Of a stretch of 64,000 bases of DNA, positions 16,981 to 25,366 are shown piece by piece. Every line of letters begins with the position of its first letter. Position 1 is the first letter of the stretch. The notes under the pieces were generated by a model. The model saw only the letters and a list, made by a program, of their open reading frames with translations. It did no database searches and was not told the origin of the DNA. The stretch spans positions 69,699 to 133,698 of the forward strand of contig DATCLS010000016.1 of the NCBI GenBank assembly GCA_036563805.1, in the 5' to 3' direction. The position numbers and the translations under genes are program-made. Source of the DNA: DATCLS01 sp036563805 (GTDB taxonomy: Bacteria > Actinomycetota > Acidimicrobiia > Acidimicrobiales > VFJN01).

Positions 16981-18648
16981 TCACTCCGAGAGCGTCACCT
17001 GCTCGTAGAGGATGAACTGGATGGGCGTCATGACGACGTTGTCGACGTCCTCGGTGTAGACGACCTGACCCGTGTACCAGTTGATCGGGACGGCCGCCAC
17101 CTGCTCGAGGGCCAGCCGCTCGGCCTCGCGGTAGAGCTCGAGCCGCTCCTCCTCGTCCTCGGTGGCGCGGGCCGTGTCGATCAGCTCGTCGACCTCGGGG
17201 TCGTTGAGCCGGGCGATGTTGTCGCCGTCGATCGACGCGCTGTGGAACTCGGCGAAGATCGGGCTGTCGTAGACGGGATAGTCCCAGATCCAGCCCAGAC
17301 GGCAGAGCTCGCAGTCGCCCTGGCGCATCTCGGTGAAGTAGTTGGTCGGGTCGCGGGGGTCGAGCTCGGCCTCGAGCCCGATGTCCTGCAGGTTCTGCTG
17401 GACGATGGCGACCACATCCTCGTGACCCGAGTCGGTGTTGAAGTTGATGCGGATCGGGTGATCGAGCTCGCCACCCTCGTCCTGCCACTCCTGCACCAGC
17501 TGCTCGGCCTGCTCGGGGTCATATTCGCAGACCTCGCAGAGGCCGTCCTCGTAGCCGGGCACCTCGGGCGGCGTGATGCCGGTGGCGTTGCGCCGAGCCC
17601 CGTCGTACACCTGCTCGTTGATGGCGTCGCGGTCGATGGCCAGCGAGATCGCCTGGCGGAGCTTGAGGTTCTCGTCACCGCCCAGCTGCGACTCCATGTT
17701 CACGCCGAAGAAGTAGGCGGCCATGTTGGGCGGGGTGGCGTTCGGGTAGTTGTCGATCGCCTCCTGGAAGCGGCCGGGCGGGATCAGCGCCGTGTGGCCG
17801 TTTCCGGCCTCGAAGTCGCTGTAGGCGGAGTCGACGTCGGACGAGATGATGAAGTCGATCCCGTCGAGCCGGGCCTGGGTGCCCTCGCCGTAGATGCCGC
17901 CGTTCCAGTTCTCGTTGCGCACGAGGCTGATCCGCTCCTCGTGCTGCCACGGCTCCTCCATCTTGAAGGGGCCGTTGCCGATCATGATCCCCTGCTCCCA
18001 ATCGGTCTGGTCGTCGAGCTCGTCGGCGGCCTCGGGGATCGGCGAGAAGACCGGGTGGCTGACGATGGCCGGCCAGTCGTAGAGCGGCGCGGTCAGCTCC
18101 ATCGTGAGCGTCAGGTTCTCGTCGTCGGCGGTGACGCCGGAGATCTCGTCGGCCTCACCGTCGAGGTACTCCTGCGCGCCCTCGATCGGCAGGAGGTGGT
18201 AGCTGATCTCGGACGCCATGTCCGGCGACAGCGCCCGTTCGAAGCCGCGGACGAACGAGCTGGGCAGCACCGGCGTGCCGTCGGAGAACTCCTGGCCCTC
18301 CCTGATGGTGAAGGTCCAGGTCTGGCCGTCGTCGGTCTCCCAGGACTCGGCGACCTGCGGCATCAGCTCGGGGACGTCGCCGCTGTAGTCGAACTCGGTG
18401 AGGCCGTCGTACAGCAGCACCGGGATCTGGGCACCCTGGAACGTCGACGCCAGCGCGGGGTCGATGTGGTCGACCTCGCCCTGGGCGAAGTTCTGGAGGT
18501 CAATGAGCGTGCCTCCGGTAGGGCCTTCCGGTTGCTCGGCGGTCTCGTCCCCGGCCCCATCGTCGTCGTCGCCACCGCAGGCGGCGGCGACGAGCGCGAG
18601 CCCGAAGATGAGGGCAAGGAGCTTGAGGCCCTTGCGCTGTCGTCTCAC
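16981..18648 (-). CDS. Oligopeptide-binding lipoprotein, family 5 (operon 1), canonical domain order
   Basis: 555 aa. A signal peptide ends in lipobox LVAAAC (Cys24), followed by an acidic linker, so it is a lipid-anchored extracellular protein. The SBP_bac_5 fold is in the usual order: GGTLIDLQNFAQGEVDHIDP after the lipobox, then WTFTIREGQEFSDGTPV, then GNGPFKMEEPW and VRNENWNGG, then the lobe II segment LRQAISLAIDRDAIN. Two CxxC pairs (CEVC near residue 370, CELC near 445) may form disulfides. The GTG start is fixed by a perfect AGGAGGT six bases upstream (18653-18659). It captures peptides for the DppBCDF proteins encoded downstream. Confidence 0.95.
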   Translation of the reverse strand: MRRQRKGLKLLALIFGLALVAAACGGDDDDGAGDETAEQPEGPTGGTLIDLQNFAQGEVDHIDPALASTFQGAQIPVLLYDGLTEFDYSGDVPELMPQVAESWETDDGQTWTFTIREGQEFSDGTPVLPSSFVRGFERALSPDMASEISYHLLPIEGAQEYLDGEADEISGVTADDENLTLTMELTAPLYDWPAIVSHPVFSPIPEAADELDDQTDWEQGIMIGNGPFKMEEPWQHEERISLVRNENWNGGIYGEGTQARLDGIDFIISSDVDSAYSDFEAGNGHTALIPPGRFQEAIDNYPNATPPNMAAYFFGVNMESQLGGDENLKLRQAISLAIDRDAINEQVYDGARRNATGITPPEVPGYEDGLCEVCEYDPEQAEQLVQEWQDEGGELDHPIRINFNTDSGHEDVVAIVQQNLQDIGLEAELDPRDPTNYFTEMRQGDCELCRLGWIWDYPVYDSPIFAEFHSASIDGDNIARLNDPEVDELIDTARATEDEEERLELYREAERLALEQVAAVPINWYTGQVVYTEDVDNVVMTPIQFILYEQVTLSE

Positions 18649-19212
18649 TTGAACCTCCTCTGATGATGGTCTCTGCGACCGGGGAGGGACTCGCCCGGAG
18701 CCCGGACCGCCGCCGGGCGGCGACGGACTCCTCCCTGTGATCGGTGGCCACACCCTCGGCGAGCAGCGCACGCCCCTGAGTGAGCCGGGGCGGACGATAA
18801 CAGAATCGATCGCTGTCAACCCGATTTCGGGCGCGCGTCTGGCCCAAATGTCCTGTCCGGCCGGTCAATTCCACCAGTCTGAAACAGAATCGTCACGCGA
18901 CCTGCACCCCCCGCTCGTTCGTGCCCGCCCGCGACAGGACGCCAGCAGGAGCAAACCTGCTGGACACGAGTGTGCCAGGCGTCCCGCGCCGGGGCGGGTT
19001 CAACTGCACGAACGGCGTACCAAGCCCATGTCACCCCTGCGTCAGCGGAGCGTGGGCGATGGTTCACACGCTCTTCGTACGACAGATCGCCACATGGTCG
19101 GGCGATCTGATGCAAGAATCGGCGGCGATCGCCGCTACCAGGTGACGGGATCGCGTCGTCCGGCCTCGTTACGGTGACGGCGACGGCAACGCCGCGAGAA
19201 CGGGGGATACCG
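18649..19212. promoter_or_regulatory. Shared 564-bp control region of two divergent dpp operons
   Basis: No convincing protein is encoded here; the short frames are atypical. The stretch contains locally AT-richer sequence and must hold both operon promoters. Two features stand out: a 10-bp direct repeat AACAGAATCG (18799-18808 and 18883-18892), and a perfect 9-bp inverted repeat at 19083-19109. Just beyond, a 14-bp perfect palindrome lies at 19122-19135. No regulator gene is adjacent. Confidence 0.65.
19083..19109. promoter_or_regulatory. Perfect 9-bp inverted repeat upstream of dpp operon 2
   Basis: CAGATCGCC (19083-19091) and GGCGATCTG (19101-19109) are separated by nine bases, about 100 bp before the binding-protein start. 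The spacing fits either a dimeric regulator site or an mRNA hairpin in the leader. Function is inferred from position only. Confidence 0.5.
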
Positions 19213-20907
19213 ATGAGAAGACCGCAACGGGCCTGGTTGGCCGCGGTGGTGGCCGCCAGCCTCGTAGCCGCCGCGTGCAGCGGCGACGACGACGACAGCG
19301 GCGGCGGCGGGGGCGGCGCCGGCGGGGACTTCGAGCCGCTGGCCTACGACGAGAGCGCGGCCTGCGGCACCGAGGAGTACACGGGCAACCTGGCCGCCAT
19401 CGAGGCGGTCGACGAGCTGACCGTGCGCTTCACGCTGTGCGAGCCCGACGTCGCCTTCCCGTCCAAGGTGGCGTTCTCGGCGCTCGGCATCCATCCGTCC
19501 GAGCACCTCGACGAGACCGACGGCTCCCCGATCGACAACCCGATCGGCACCGGCCCCTACCGGCTCGAGGCCTGGGAGCAGGGCAACCAGATCGTCCTCA
19601 CCCGCAACGAGGACTACTGGGGCGAGCCGGCGGCGGTCCCGACCCTGGTGTTCCGCTGGAGCCAGGAGCCGGCGCAGCGCCTCGTCGAGCTCGAGTCCGG
19701 CTCGGTCGACGGCATCGACAACGTCGGCAGCGAGGACTTCGAGGCGGTCGAGAGCAACTCCGACCTGCAGCTCATCGAGCGCGAGCCCCTGAACGTCTTC
19801 TACCTGGGCTTCAACGTCGACGTCGAGGACCCGCCGCTCAACGACGAGACGCTCCGCCAGGCCGTGGGCTACGCCATCGACCGCGAGCGCATCGTCGAGA
19901 ACTTCTACCCCGAGGGCTCGCAGGTGGCCGACCAGTTCCTCCCGCCGGGCATCCCCGGCTACGAGGAGGGCGCCGAGTCCTACACCTACGACCCCGACCG
20001 GGCTCGCCAGCTGCTCGCCGAGGCCGGCTACGAGGACGGGGTCGACCTCGGCCCGCTCAGCTACCGGAACGAGTCGCGGCCGTACCTGCCCCAGCCTGCC
20101 CAGGTGGCGAGCGACATCCGCGACCAGCTGGCCCAGGTCGGCATCCGGGTCCAGCTCGACGAGCAGGAGTCGGGGGCGTTCATCGACAACTCCAACACCG
20201 GCAACCTCGGCCTCCACCTCCTGGGCTGGAACGCCGACTTCCCGGATCCCACCAACTTCTGGGACTTCCACTTCGGGCCGGGGGCGACGCCCCAGTTCGG
20301 CACCGGCTTCGAGGACCTCCACGAGGTCCTGGCCGAGGCGGCGTCGACCACCGACGAGGAGACCCGCAACGAGCTGTACGCCCAGGCCAACGACCTGCTG
20401 ATGGAGCACGCCCAGGCGCTGCCGATCGCGTACGGCGGCTCGGCCGTGGCGTTCCGGGCCGACGTCGAGGGCGCCCACGCCAGCCCGCTGTCCAACGAGC
20501 GGTTCGCGTCCATGTCGGTCGAGCGCGACCAGATCGTGTTCATGCAGAGCGGCGAGCCCTCGGGTCTGTACTGCGCCGACGAGACCGACGGCGAGGCGCT
20601 GCGGGTCTGCGAGCAGATCAACGAGTCGCTGCTCGCCTACGAGGTTGGCGGCGTCGAGGTCGAGCCCGCGCTGGCCGCCGAGCTGCCCGAGCCCAACGAG
20701 GACCTCACCGAGTGGACGTTCCGCCTCCGGGAAGGCGTCACGTTCCACGACGGCACGCCGCTCGACGCCAACGACGTCGTCGAGAGCTACCGGGTCCAGT
20801 GGGACGCGGCCGACCCGCGGCACACCGGCCGCGACGGCACGTTCACCTACTTCGAGGCCCTGATGGGCGGGTTCCTCAACCCGCCGGCGGAGCCCGTCGG
20901 CGGCTGA
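19213..20907 (+). CDS. Oligopeptide-binding lipoprotein, family 5 (operon 2), apparently circularly permuted
   Basis: 564 aa. Lipobox LVAAAC (Cys22) is followed by an Asp/Gly linker. The usual N-terminal lobe I segment is not next. Residues 59-440 begin inside lobe I (NLAAIEAVDELTVRFTL), then IGTGPYRLEAWEQGN, TRNEDYWGE, lobe II (LNDETLRQAVGYAIDRER) and the normal family end. Residues 440-556 then supply the missing start of the fold: QIVFMQSGEPSG, then GEALRVCEQINESLLAYE, WTFRLREGVTFHDGTPLDA and FTYFEALMGG. Nothing is lost, only re-ordered, which is a circular permutation. Cysteines 51, 76, 454 and 466 occur on both sides of the join. GGGGGA precedes the ATG at 19213. Annotation as a plain family-5 binding protein would hide this. 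Confidence 0.93.
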   Translation: MRRPQRAWLAAVVAASLVAAACSGDDDDSGGGGGGAGGDFEPLAYDESAACGTEEYTGNLAAIEAVDELTVRFTLCEPDVAFPSKVAFSALGIHPSEHLDETDGSPIDNPIGTGPYRLEAWEQGNQIVLTRNEDYWGEPAAVPTLVFRWSQEPAQRLVELESGSVDGIDNVGSEDFEAVESNSDLQLIEREPLNVFYLGFNVDVEDPPLNDETLRQAVGYAIDRERIVENFYPEGSQVADQFLPPGIPGYEEGAESYTYDPDRARQLLAEAGYEDGVDLGPLSYRNESRPYLPQPAQVASDIRDQLAQVGIRVQLDEQESGAFIDNSNTGNLGLHLLGWNADFPDPTNFWDFHFGPGATPQFGTGFEDLHEVLAEAASTTDEETRNELYAQANDLLMEHAQALPIAYGGSAVAFRADVEGAHASPLSNERFASMSVERDQIVFMQSGEPSGLYCADETDGEALRVCEQINESLLAYEVGGVEVEPALAAELPEPNEDLTEWTFRLREGVTFHDGTPLDANDVVESYRVQWDAADPRHTGRDGTFTYFEALMGGFLNPPAEPVGG

Positions 20908-20919
20908 CCGTCGTTGACC

Positions 20920-20946
20920 GGGGGCCGGGAGGGCGGCCCGGCCCCC
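20920..20946 (+). terminator. Stem-loop between binding-protein and permease genes (operon 2)
   Basis: Perfect 10-bp inverted repeat, arms GGGGGCCGGG (20920-20929) and 20937-20946, loop of seven bases, lying in the 55-bp gap before dppB. It mirrors the hairpin in the same place of operon 1. It is probably a partial terminator or an mRNA-stabilising element that raises binding-protein output relative to permease. Confidence 0.7.
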
Positions 20947-20962
20947 GACCGTCGATGTCCTG

Positions 20963-22024
20963 ATGCTGCGCTTCATCGTCCGCCGCCTGCTCAGCTCGAT
21001 CCCGGTCCTGTTCGGGATCCTGGTGGTCACGTTCGTCATCGCCCGCGTCATCCCCGGCGATCCCTGCCAGGCCGCCCTCCAGGAGCGGGCCAACCCCACC
21101 GCCTGCGCCCAGTTCAACGAGCGCTACGGCTTCGACGACCCGATCCTCGTCCAGCTCGGCACGTACGTCGGCGACGTCTTCACCGGCGACCTCGGTGAGT
21201 CGGTGCGGCTCCGCCGGCCGGTCACCGACCTGCTCACCGAGCGGCTGCCGGTCACGCTCCAGCTGTCGGCCGCCGCCCTGCTGATCGCCGTGGTCGTCGG
21301 GGTGCCGCTCGGCGTGCTGGCCGGCTCCCGGCGCAACAGCAAGACCGACGTGGCCACGATCGTCGGCGCCAACGTCGGCGTGTCGATCCCGGTGTTCGTG
21401 CTGGGGCTGATCCTCCAGTACGTGTTCGCCCGCGAGCTCAACGACACGCCGCTCGGCCTGCCGGCCTCGGGCCAGCTCACCGCCGGGACCATCCCCGAGC
21501 CGTTCTACGAGGCCTGGGGCCTGCGCGAGAACACCGTGCTGGAGTTCCTCGCCAACATCGACCTGCTCAACGCCGTGCTGATCTGGCGCTGGGACATCTT
21601 CGTCGACGCCCTCCAGCACCTGATCCTGCCGGCGGTGGCGCTGGCCACGATCCCGATGGCGGTCATCGCCCGCATGACCCGGTCCAGCCTGCTCGACGTG
21701 CTCGGCCTCGACTACGTGCGGACGGCCCGGGCCAAGGGCCTGCGGGAGCGGGTCGTGATCGTGCGCCACGCCCTGCGCAACTCGCTGCTGCCCGTGGTCA
21801 CGGTCATGGGCCTGTCGCTGGGCACGCTGATCGGCGGCGCCATCCTCACCGAGACCATCTTCAACCTCACCGGCGTCGGCAAGACGCTGTTCGACGCCAT
21901 CACCGGCCGCGACTACTTCGTGGTCCAGGGCTTCACGCTGGCGGTCGCGGTCGCCTTCGTCCTCATCAACCTCGTGACCGACATCGTGTACGCCTACCTC
22001 GACCCGGAGGTCCGGGTGGGATGA
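20963..22024 (+). CDS. dppB: Oligopeptide ABC transporter permease, DppB type (operon 2)
   Basis: 353 aa. It begins MLRFIVRRLLSSIPVLFG, with VIPGDPCQAALQE and TGDLGESVRLRRPV in the first extracytoplasmic loop. The EAA loop reads VRTARAKGLRERVVIVRHALRN. The first loop also contains two cysteines (GDPC and NPTAC). It makes the transmembrane pore with DppC. The 3' end overlaps dppC by 4 bp. Confidence 0.94.
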   Translation: MLRFIVRRLLSSIPVLFGILVVTFVIARVIPGDPCQAALQERANPTACAQFNERYGFDDPILVQLGTYVGDVFTGDLGESVRLRRPVTDLLTERLPVTLQLSAAALLIAVVVGVPLGVLAGSRRNSKTDVATIVGANVGVSIPVFVLGLILQYVFARELNDTPLGLPASGQLTAGTIPEPFYEAWGLRENTVLEFLANIDLLNAVLIWRWDIFVDALQHLILPAVALATIPMAVIARMTRSSLLDVLGLDYVRTARAKGLRERVVIVRHALRNSLLPVVTVMGLSLGTLIGGAILTETIFNLTGVGKTLFDAITGRDYFVVQGFTLAVAVAFVLINLVTDIVYAYLDPEVRVG

Positions 22025-23043
22025 CGTTCGAGGAGATCCCGCTCTCCGAGATCCAGGCCGCCGAGGCCCCGGCGACCGAGCGCGAGCACCGCGAGCGGGG
22101 CCTGTGGCGCGACGCCTTCCGCGACCTGCGGCGCAAGCGCTCGGCGGCGGTGGGCCTGGCCATCCTGGCCGTGCTGGTGCTGCTGGCGGTGTTCGCCCCG
22201 ATCATCGCCCCGTACGGGGAGCGCGAGGTGCTCATCGAGTCGGAGGGCCTGCGGCCTCGGGCCGAGCCCTGCATCCACGTGAACGTCGACTGGATCCCGA
22301 ACGTGCCGGTGCTCGAGCAGCTCGAGAACTTCCTGCACGCTAACGGGTTCTCGTGCCCGAGCTCGGAGCCCCAGCACCTCATGGGCCTCGACGGCAACGG
22401 GCGCGACGTGTTCAGCCGCATCCTCTACGGCGCCCGCATCTCGCTCCTGGCCGGCGCCGTGGCCGTCTCGTTCGCCGTGGTGGTCGGCACCGCGCTCGGC
22501 CTGGCCGCCGGTTACGTGGGCGGGCGGTTCGACAACGTGGTCATGCGGGCGATGGACGTGTTCCTCGCCTTCCCGGCCCTGCTGCTGGCCATCGCCATCG
22601 TCACCGCCCGCGGCCCCGGCCTGTTCAACGCCATCATCGCCGTGTCGATCGTGACCATCCCGGTGTACGCCCGGGTGGTGCGGTCCCGGGTGCTGTCGGT
22701 CCGCGAGCAGGACTTCGTGGCCGCCGACCGGGCGCTCGGCGTGTCGAACGCCCGCATCGTGCTCCACCGGGTGCTGCCCAACTCGCTCACCCCCCTCGTC
22801 GTCCAGGCGACGCTGGGGATCGCCACCGCCGTGCTCGAGCTGGCGGCGCTGTCGTTCGTCGGCCTCGGCGGCGACCCCGACCAGGCCGAGTGGGGCCGGA
22901 TGCTGGCGCTGGAGCGCAACCAGCTGTTCACGTCCCCCCACCTGGTCTTCTACCCGGGCGTGATGATCATGCTGAACGTCCTGGCCTTCAACCTGATCGG
23001 CGACGGGCTGCGCGACGCCCTCGACCCGAGGCTCAACCGATGA
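22021..23043 (+). CDS. dppC: Oligopeptide ABC transporter permease, DppC type, with Cys-bearing periplasmic insertion (operon 2)
   Basis: 340 aa. The core is typical: first helix VGLAILAVLVLLAVFAPIIA, then the DppC marker LDGNGRDVFSRILYGARIS, then the EAA loop AADRALGVSNARIVLHRVLPN. Between helix 1 and the marker, about residues 64-115, there is an unusually long extracytoplasmic loop with two cysteines (84 and 112), likely a disulfide pair. The equivalent loop in operon 1 is shorter and cysteine-free. The loop faces the binding protein, so it may fit the permuted partner. It overlaps its neighbours at both ends. Confidence 0.93.
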   Translation: MTFEEIPLSEIQAAEAPATEREHRERGLWRDAFRDLRRKRSAAVGLAILAVLVLLAVFAPIIAPYGEREVLIESEGLRPRAEPCIHVNVDWIPNVPVLEQLENFLHANGFSCPSSEPQHLMGLDGNGRDVFSRILYGARISLLAGAVAVSFAVVVGTALGLAAGYVGGRFDNVVMRAMDVFLAFPALLLAIAIVTARGPGLFNAIIAVSIVTIPVYARVVRSRVLSVREQDFVAADRALGVSNARIVLHRVLPNSLTPLVVQATLGIATAVLELAALSFVGLGGDPDQAEWGRMLALERNQLFTSPHLVFYPGVMIMLNVLAFNLIGDGLRDALDPRLNR

Positions 23044-24065
23044 CCGACCCCCTGCTCGACATCCGCGGCCTGCGCACCTGGTTCTTCACCGCCGACGGCG
23101 TCGTGAAGGCGGTCGACGGCGTCGACCTGTCCGTCGGCCCCGGCGAGGTGCTGGGCCTGGTCGGCGAGTCGGGCTCGGGCAAGAGCGTGACCGCCCTGTC
23201 GGTCCTACGGCTGGTCGACGCCCCGGGTCGGATCGTGGACGGCACGATCACGTTCGACGGCGAGGATCTCACCGCCGCCTCCGACGACGCCATGCGCGAG
23301 CTGCGGGGCAGCCGCATCGGCATGGTCTTCCAGCAGCCCCGGTCGTCGCTGAACCCGGCCTACCGCATCGGCTTCCAGATCGCCGAGGTGTACGAGGCGC
23401 ACGGCGGCCTCACGCGGTCGGAGGGCTGGGAGCGGGCCGTCGAGATGCTCACCAAGGTGGGGATCGGCGACGCCCGCAACCGGGCGCGGGCCTACCCCCA
23501 CCAGATCTCCGGCGGGCAGGCCCAGCGGGTGATGATCGCCATGGCGCTGGCCGCCAACCCCCGGCTGCTGATCGCCGACGAGCCGACCACCGCCCTCGAC
23601 GTCACCATCCAGGCCCAGATCCTCGACCTCATGCGCGACCTCCAGGCCGACATGGGGATGAGCCTGATCCTCATCACCCACGACCTCGGGATCGTGGCCG
23701 AGATGTGCGACCGGGTGGCGGTCATGTACGCCGGCCAGGTCGTCGAGGAGACCGACCGCCGCACGCTGTTCCGCGACGCCCGGCACCCCTACACGCTGGG
23801 GCTGATCCGCTCGCTGCCGGTGATCGGCCAGCGGACCGAGCGGCTGGAGGTCATCCCCGGGCGGGTCCCCAGCCTCATCGACCTGCCGCCCGGCTGCCGG
23901 TTCGCCCCCCGGTGCGCGGCGCGCGAGGAGCACGGGCTGACCCGGTGCACCGAGGAGCTGCCGGCGCTCGTCGAGGTGGCGCCCGGCCACAAGGTCCGCT
24001 GCTTCCTCCACAGCGACGCGGTGGAGCCGGAGACCGAGGTCCCGGTCACGGTGGGGCGGCGATGA
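23040..24065 (+). CDS. dppD: Oligopeptide ABC transporter ATP-binding protein, DppD type (operon 2)
   Basis: 341 aa, normal length. It has Walker A GESGSGKSV, Q-loop FQQPRSSLNPAY, signature ISGGQAQRVMIAMAL, Walker B LLIADEPTTALD, H-loop ITHDLGI and the C-terminal peptide-transporter motif with CRFAPRC. It lacks the long acidic tail of its operon 1 counterpart. It overlaps dppC and dppF by 4 bp each. Confidence 0.94.
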   Translation: MTDPLLDIRGLRTWFFTADGVVKAVDGVDLSVGPGEVLGLVGESGSGKSVTALSVLRLVDAPGRIVDGTITFDGEDLTAASDDAMRELRGSRIGMVFQQPRSSLNPAYRIGFQIAEVYEAHGGLTRSEGWERAVEMLTKVGIGDARNRARAYPHQISGGQAQRVMIAMALAANPRLLIADEPTTALDVTIQAQILDLMRDLQADMGMSLILITHDLGIVAEMCDRVAVMYAGQVVEETDRRTLFRDARHPYTLGLIRSLPVIGQRTERLEVIPGRVPSLIDLPPGCRFAPRCAAREEHGLTRCTEELPALVEVAPGHKVRCFLHSDAVEPETEVPVTVGRR

Positions 24066-25273
24066 GCGAGCCCCGGGACGCCGTGAGCGAGTCGACCGAG
24101 TCCCAGCCCGCCGACGCCGGGTCAACCGACGCCGGGCCGGCCGCCTCCGAGCGGCCTGCGGCCGAGCCGGCCGGGGCCGAGCGCACCGACGCCGAGCGGA
24201 CCGCCGGGCCGGCCGCCGCTGCGGCCGGCGACCTGGCGCCGGAGGCCGATGCCGCCCCGCTGGTCTCGGTCCGTGGCCTGGTCAAGACGTTCGATGTCCG
24301 GGCCGGGGCGTTCGCCAAGGCCACGGCCTCGGTCCGGGCCGTGGACGGCGTCGACCTCGACATCCGGGCCGGCGAGGTGCTCGGCCTCGTCGGCGAGTCC
24401 GGCTCCGGCAAGTCCACCCTCGGTCGCACGCTGCTCGGCCTGCTGCCCGCCGACGGCGGCACCGTCACGTTCGACGGCGTGGACGTCCACGCCGCCCGGG
24501 GCCGGCAGCTCAAGGCGCTGCGGCGCCAGATGCAGATCGTGTTCCAGGACCCCTACTCGTCGCTCGATCCCCGCACCACCGTCGGCGACTCGATCGCCGA
24601 GGGGCTGCGGGCCCACGGCGTGCGGCCGGCCGAGCGCCGCTCCCGGGTGGAGGAGATGCTCGAGCTGGTGGGGCTGGAGCCCTACCACGCCCGCCGCTAC
24701 CCCCATCAGTTCTCCGGCGGCCAGCGCCAGCGCATCGGCATCGCCCGGGCCCTGGCCGTTCGGCCGCGGTTCCTGGTGGCGGACGAGCCCGTGTCGGCGC
24801 TGGACGTGTCGATCCAGTCGCAGGTCCTCAACCTGCTGCGCGACCTCCAGGCCCGCTTCGACCTCACGCTGCTGCTGGTGGCCCACGACCTGGCGGTGGT
24901 CGAGCACCTGTGCGACCGGGTGGCCGTCATGTACCTGGGGCGGATCGTCGAGATCGGCACCCGCGACCAGGTGTTCGACGACCCCCAGCACCCCTACACG
25001 CAGGCGCTGCTGTCGGCCGTGCCGGTGGCCGACCCCGACCGGCCCCGTCGCCGCACCCGGCTCGAGGGCGACCCGCCCAGCCCGCTCGACCCACCGGCCG
25101 GCTGCCCGTTCCACACCCGGTGCCCGATCGCGGTCAGCGGGGTGTGCGACGTGGAGGTACCCCAGCTGCTCGGCCCGGACCACGACCCGAGCCACCTGGC
25201 CGCCTGCCACCTCCGCACCGGCGCCCACACCGACCTGGCCCCGGACGAGCCCGAGCCGGCGCCGTCGGACTGA
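24062..25273 (+). CDS. dppF: Oligopeptide ABC transporter ATP-binding protein, DppF type, with N-terminal extension (operon 2)
   Basis: 403 aa. The first roughly 65 residues are a low-complexity Ala/Glu/Pro/Thr stretch with repeated TDAE/ADAG-like units. The ATPase follows, with GESGSGKST, FQDPYSSLDPR, FSGGQRQRIGIARAL, LVADEPVSALD, VAHDLAV and the terminal CPFHTRC motif. An internal start could trim the extension, but the ATG overlapping the dppD stop is the natural coupled start. Last gene of the operon, followed by a 15-bp perfect hairpin. Confidence 0.93.
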   Translation: MSEPRDAVSESTESQPADAGSTDAGPAASERPAAEPAGAERTDAERTAGPAAAAAGDLAPEADAAPLVSVRGLVKTFDVRAGAFAKATASVRAVDGVDLDIRAGEVLGLVGESGSGKSTLGRTLLGLLPADGGTVTFDGVDVHAARGRQLKALRRQMQIVFQDPYSSLDPRTTVGDSIAEGLRAHGVRPAERRSRVEEMLELVGLEPYHARRYPHQFSGGQRQRIGIARALAVRPRFLVADEPVSALDVSIQSQVLNLLRDLQARFDLTLLLVAHDLAVVEHLCDRVAVMYLGRIVEIGTRDQVFDDPQHPYTQALLSAVPVADPDRPRRRTRLEGDPPSPLDPPAGCPFHTRCPIAVSGVCDVEVPQLLGPDHDPSHLAACHLRTGAHTDLAPDEPEPAPSD

Positions 25274-25278
25274 CCGAC

Positions 25279-25314
25279 CGGGCGGCCGCGGCCAGGACCG
25301 GCCGCGGCCGCCCG
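25279..25314 (+). terminator. Strong hairpin at the end of dpp operon 2
   Basis: Perfect 15-bp stem (25279-25293 with 25300-25314) and a 6-base loop, five bases after the dppF stop. No T-run follows, as is common in GC-rich actinobacteria. Confidence 0.75.
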
Positions 25315-25329
25315 TCAAGACCGCGTCAC

Positions 25330-25361
25330 GGGCGCGGGCCGCACGGATGCGGGCCGCGCCC
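25330..25361 (-). terminator. Hairpin downstream of tpiA
   Basis: Stem arms 25330-25343 and 25348-25361 pair with one mismatch around a 4-base loop, directly after the tpiA stop on the leftward strand. Together with the dppF hairpin it isolates two convergent transcripts. Confidence 0.65.
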
Positions 25362-25366
25362 GCCCG

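Noticed and set aside
18737..19177. 146-codon frame in the dpp control region
   Set aside because: Odd composition, no Shine-Dalgarno, no family resemblance; it overlaps the expected promoters.
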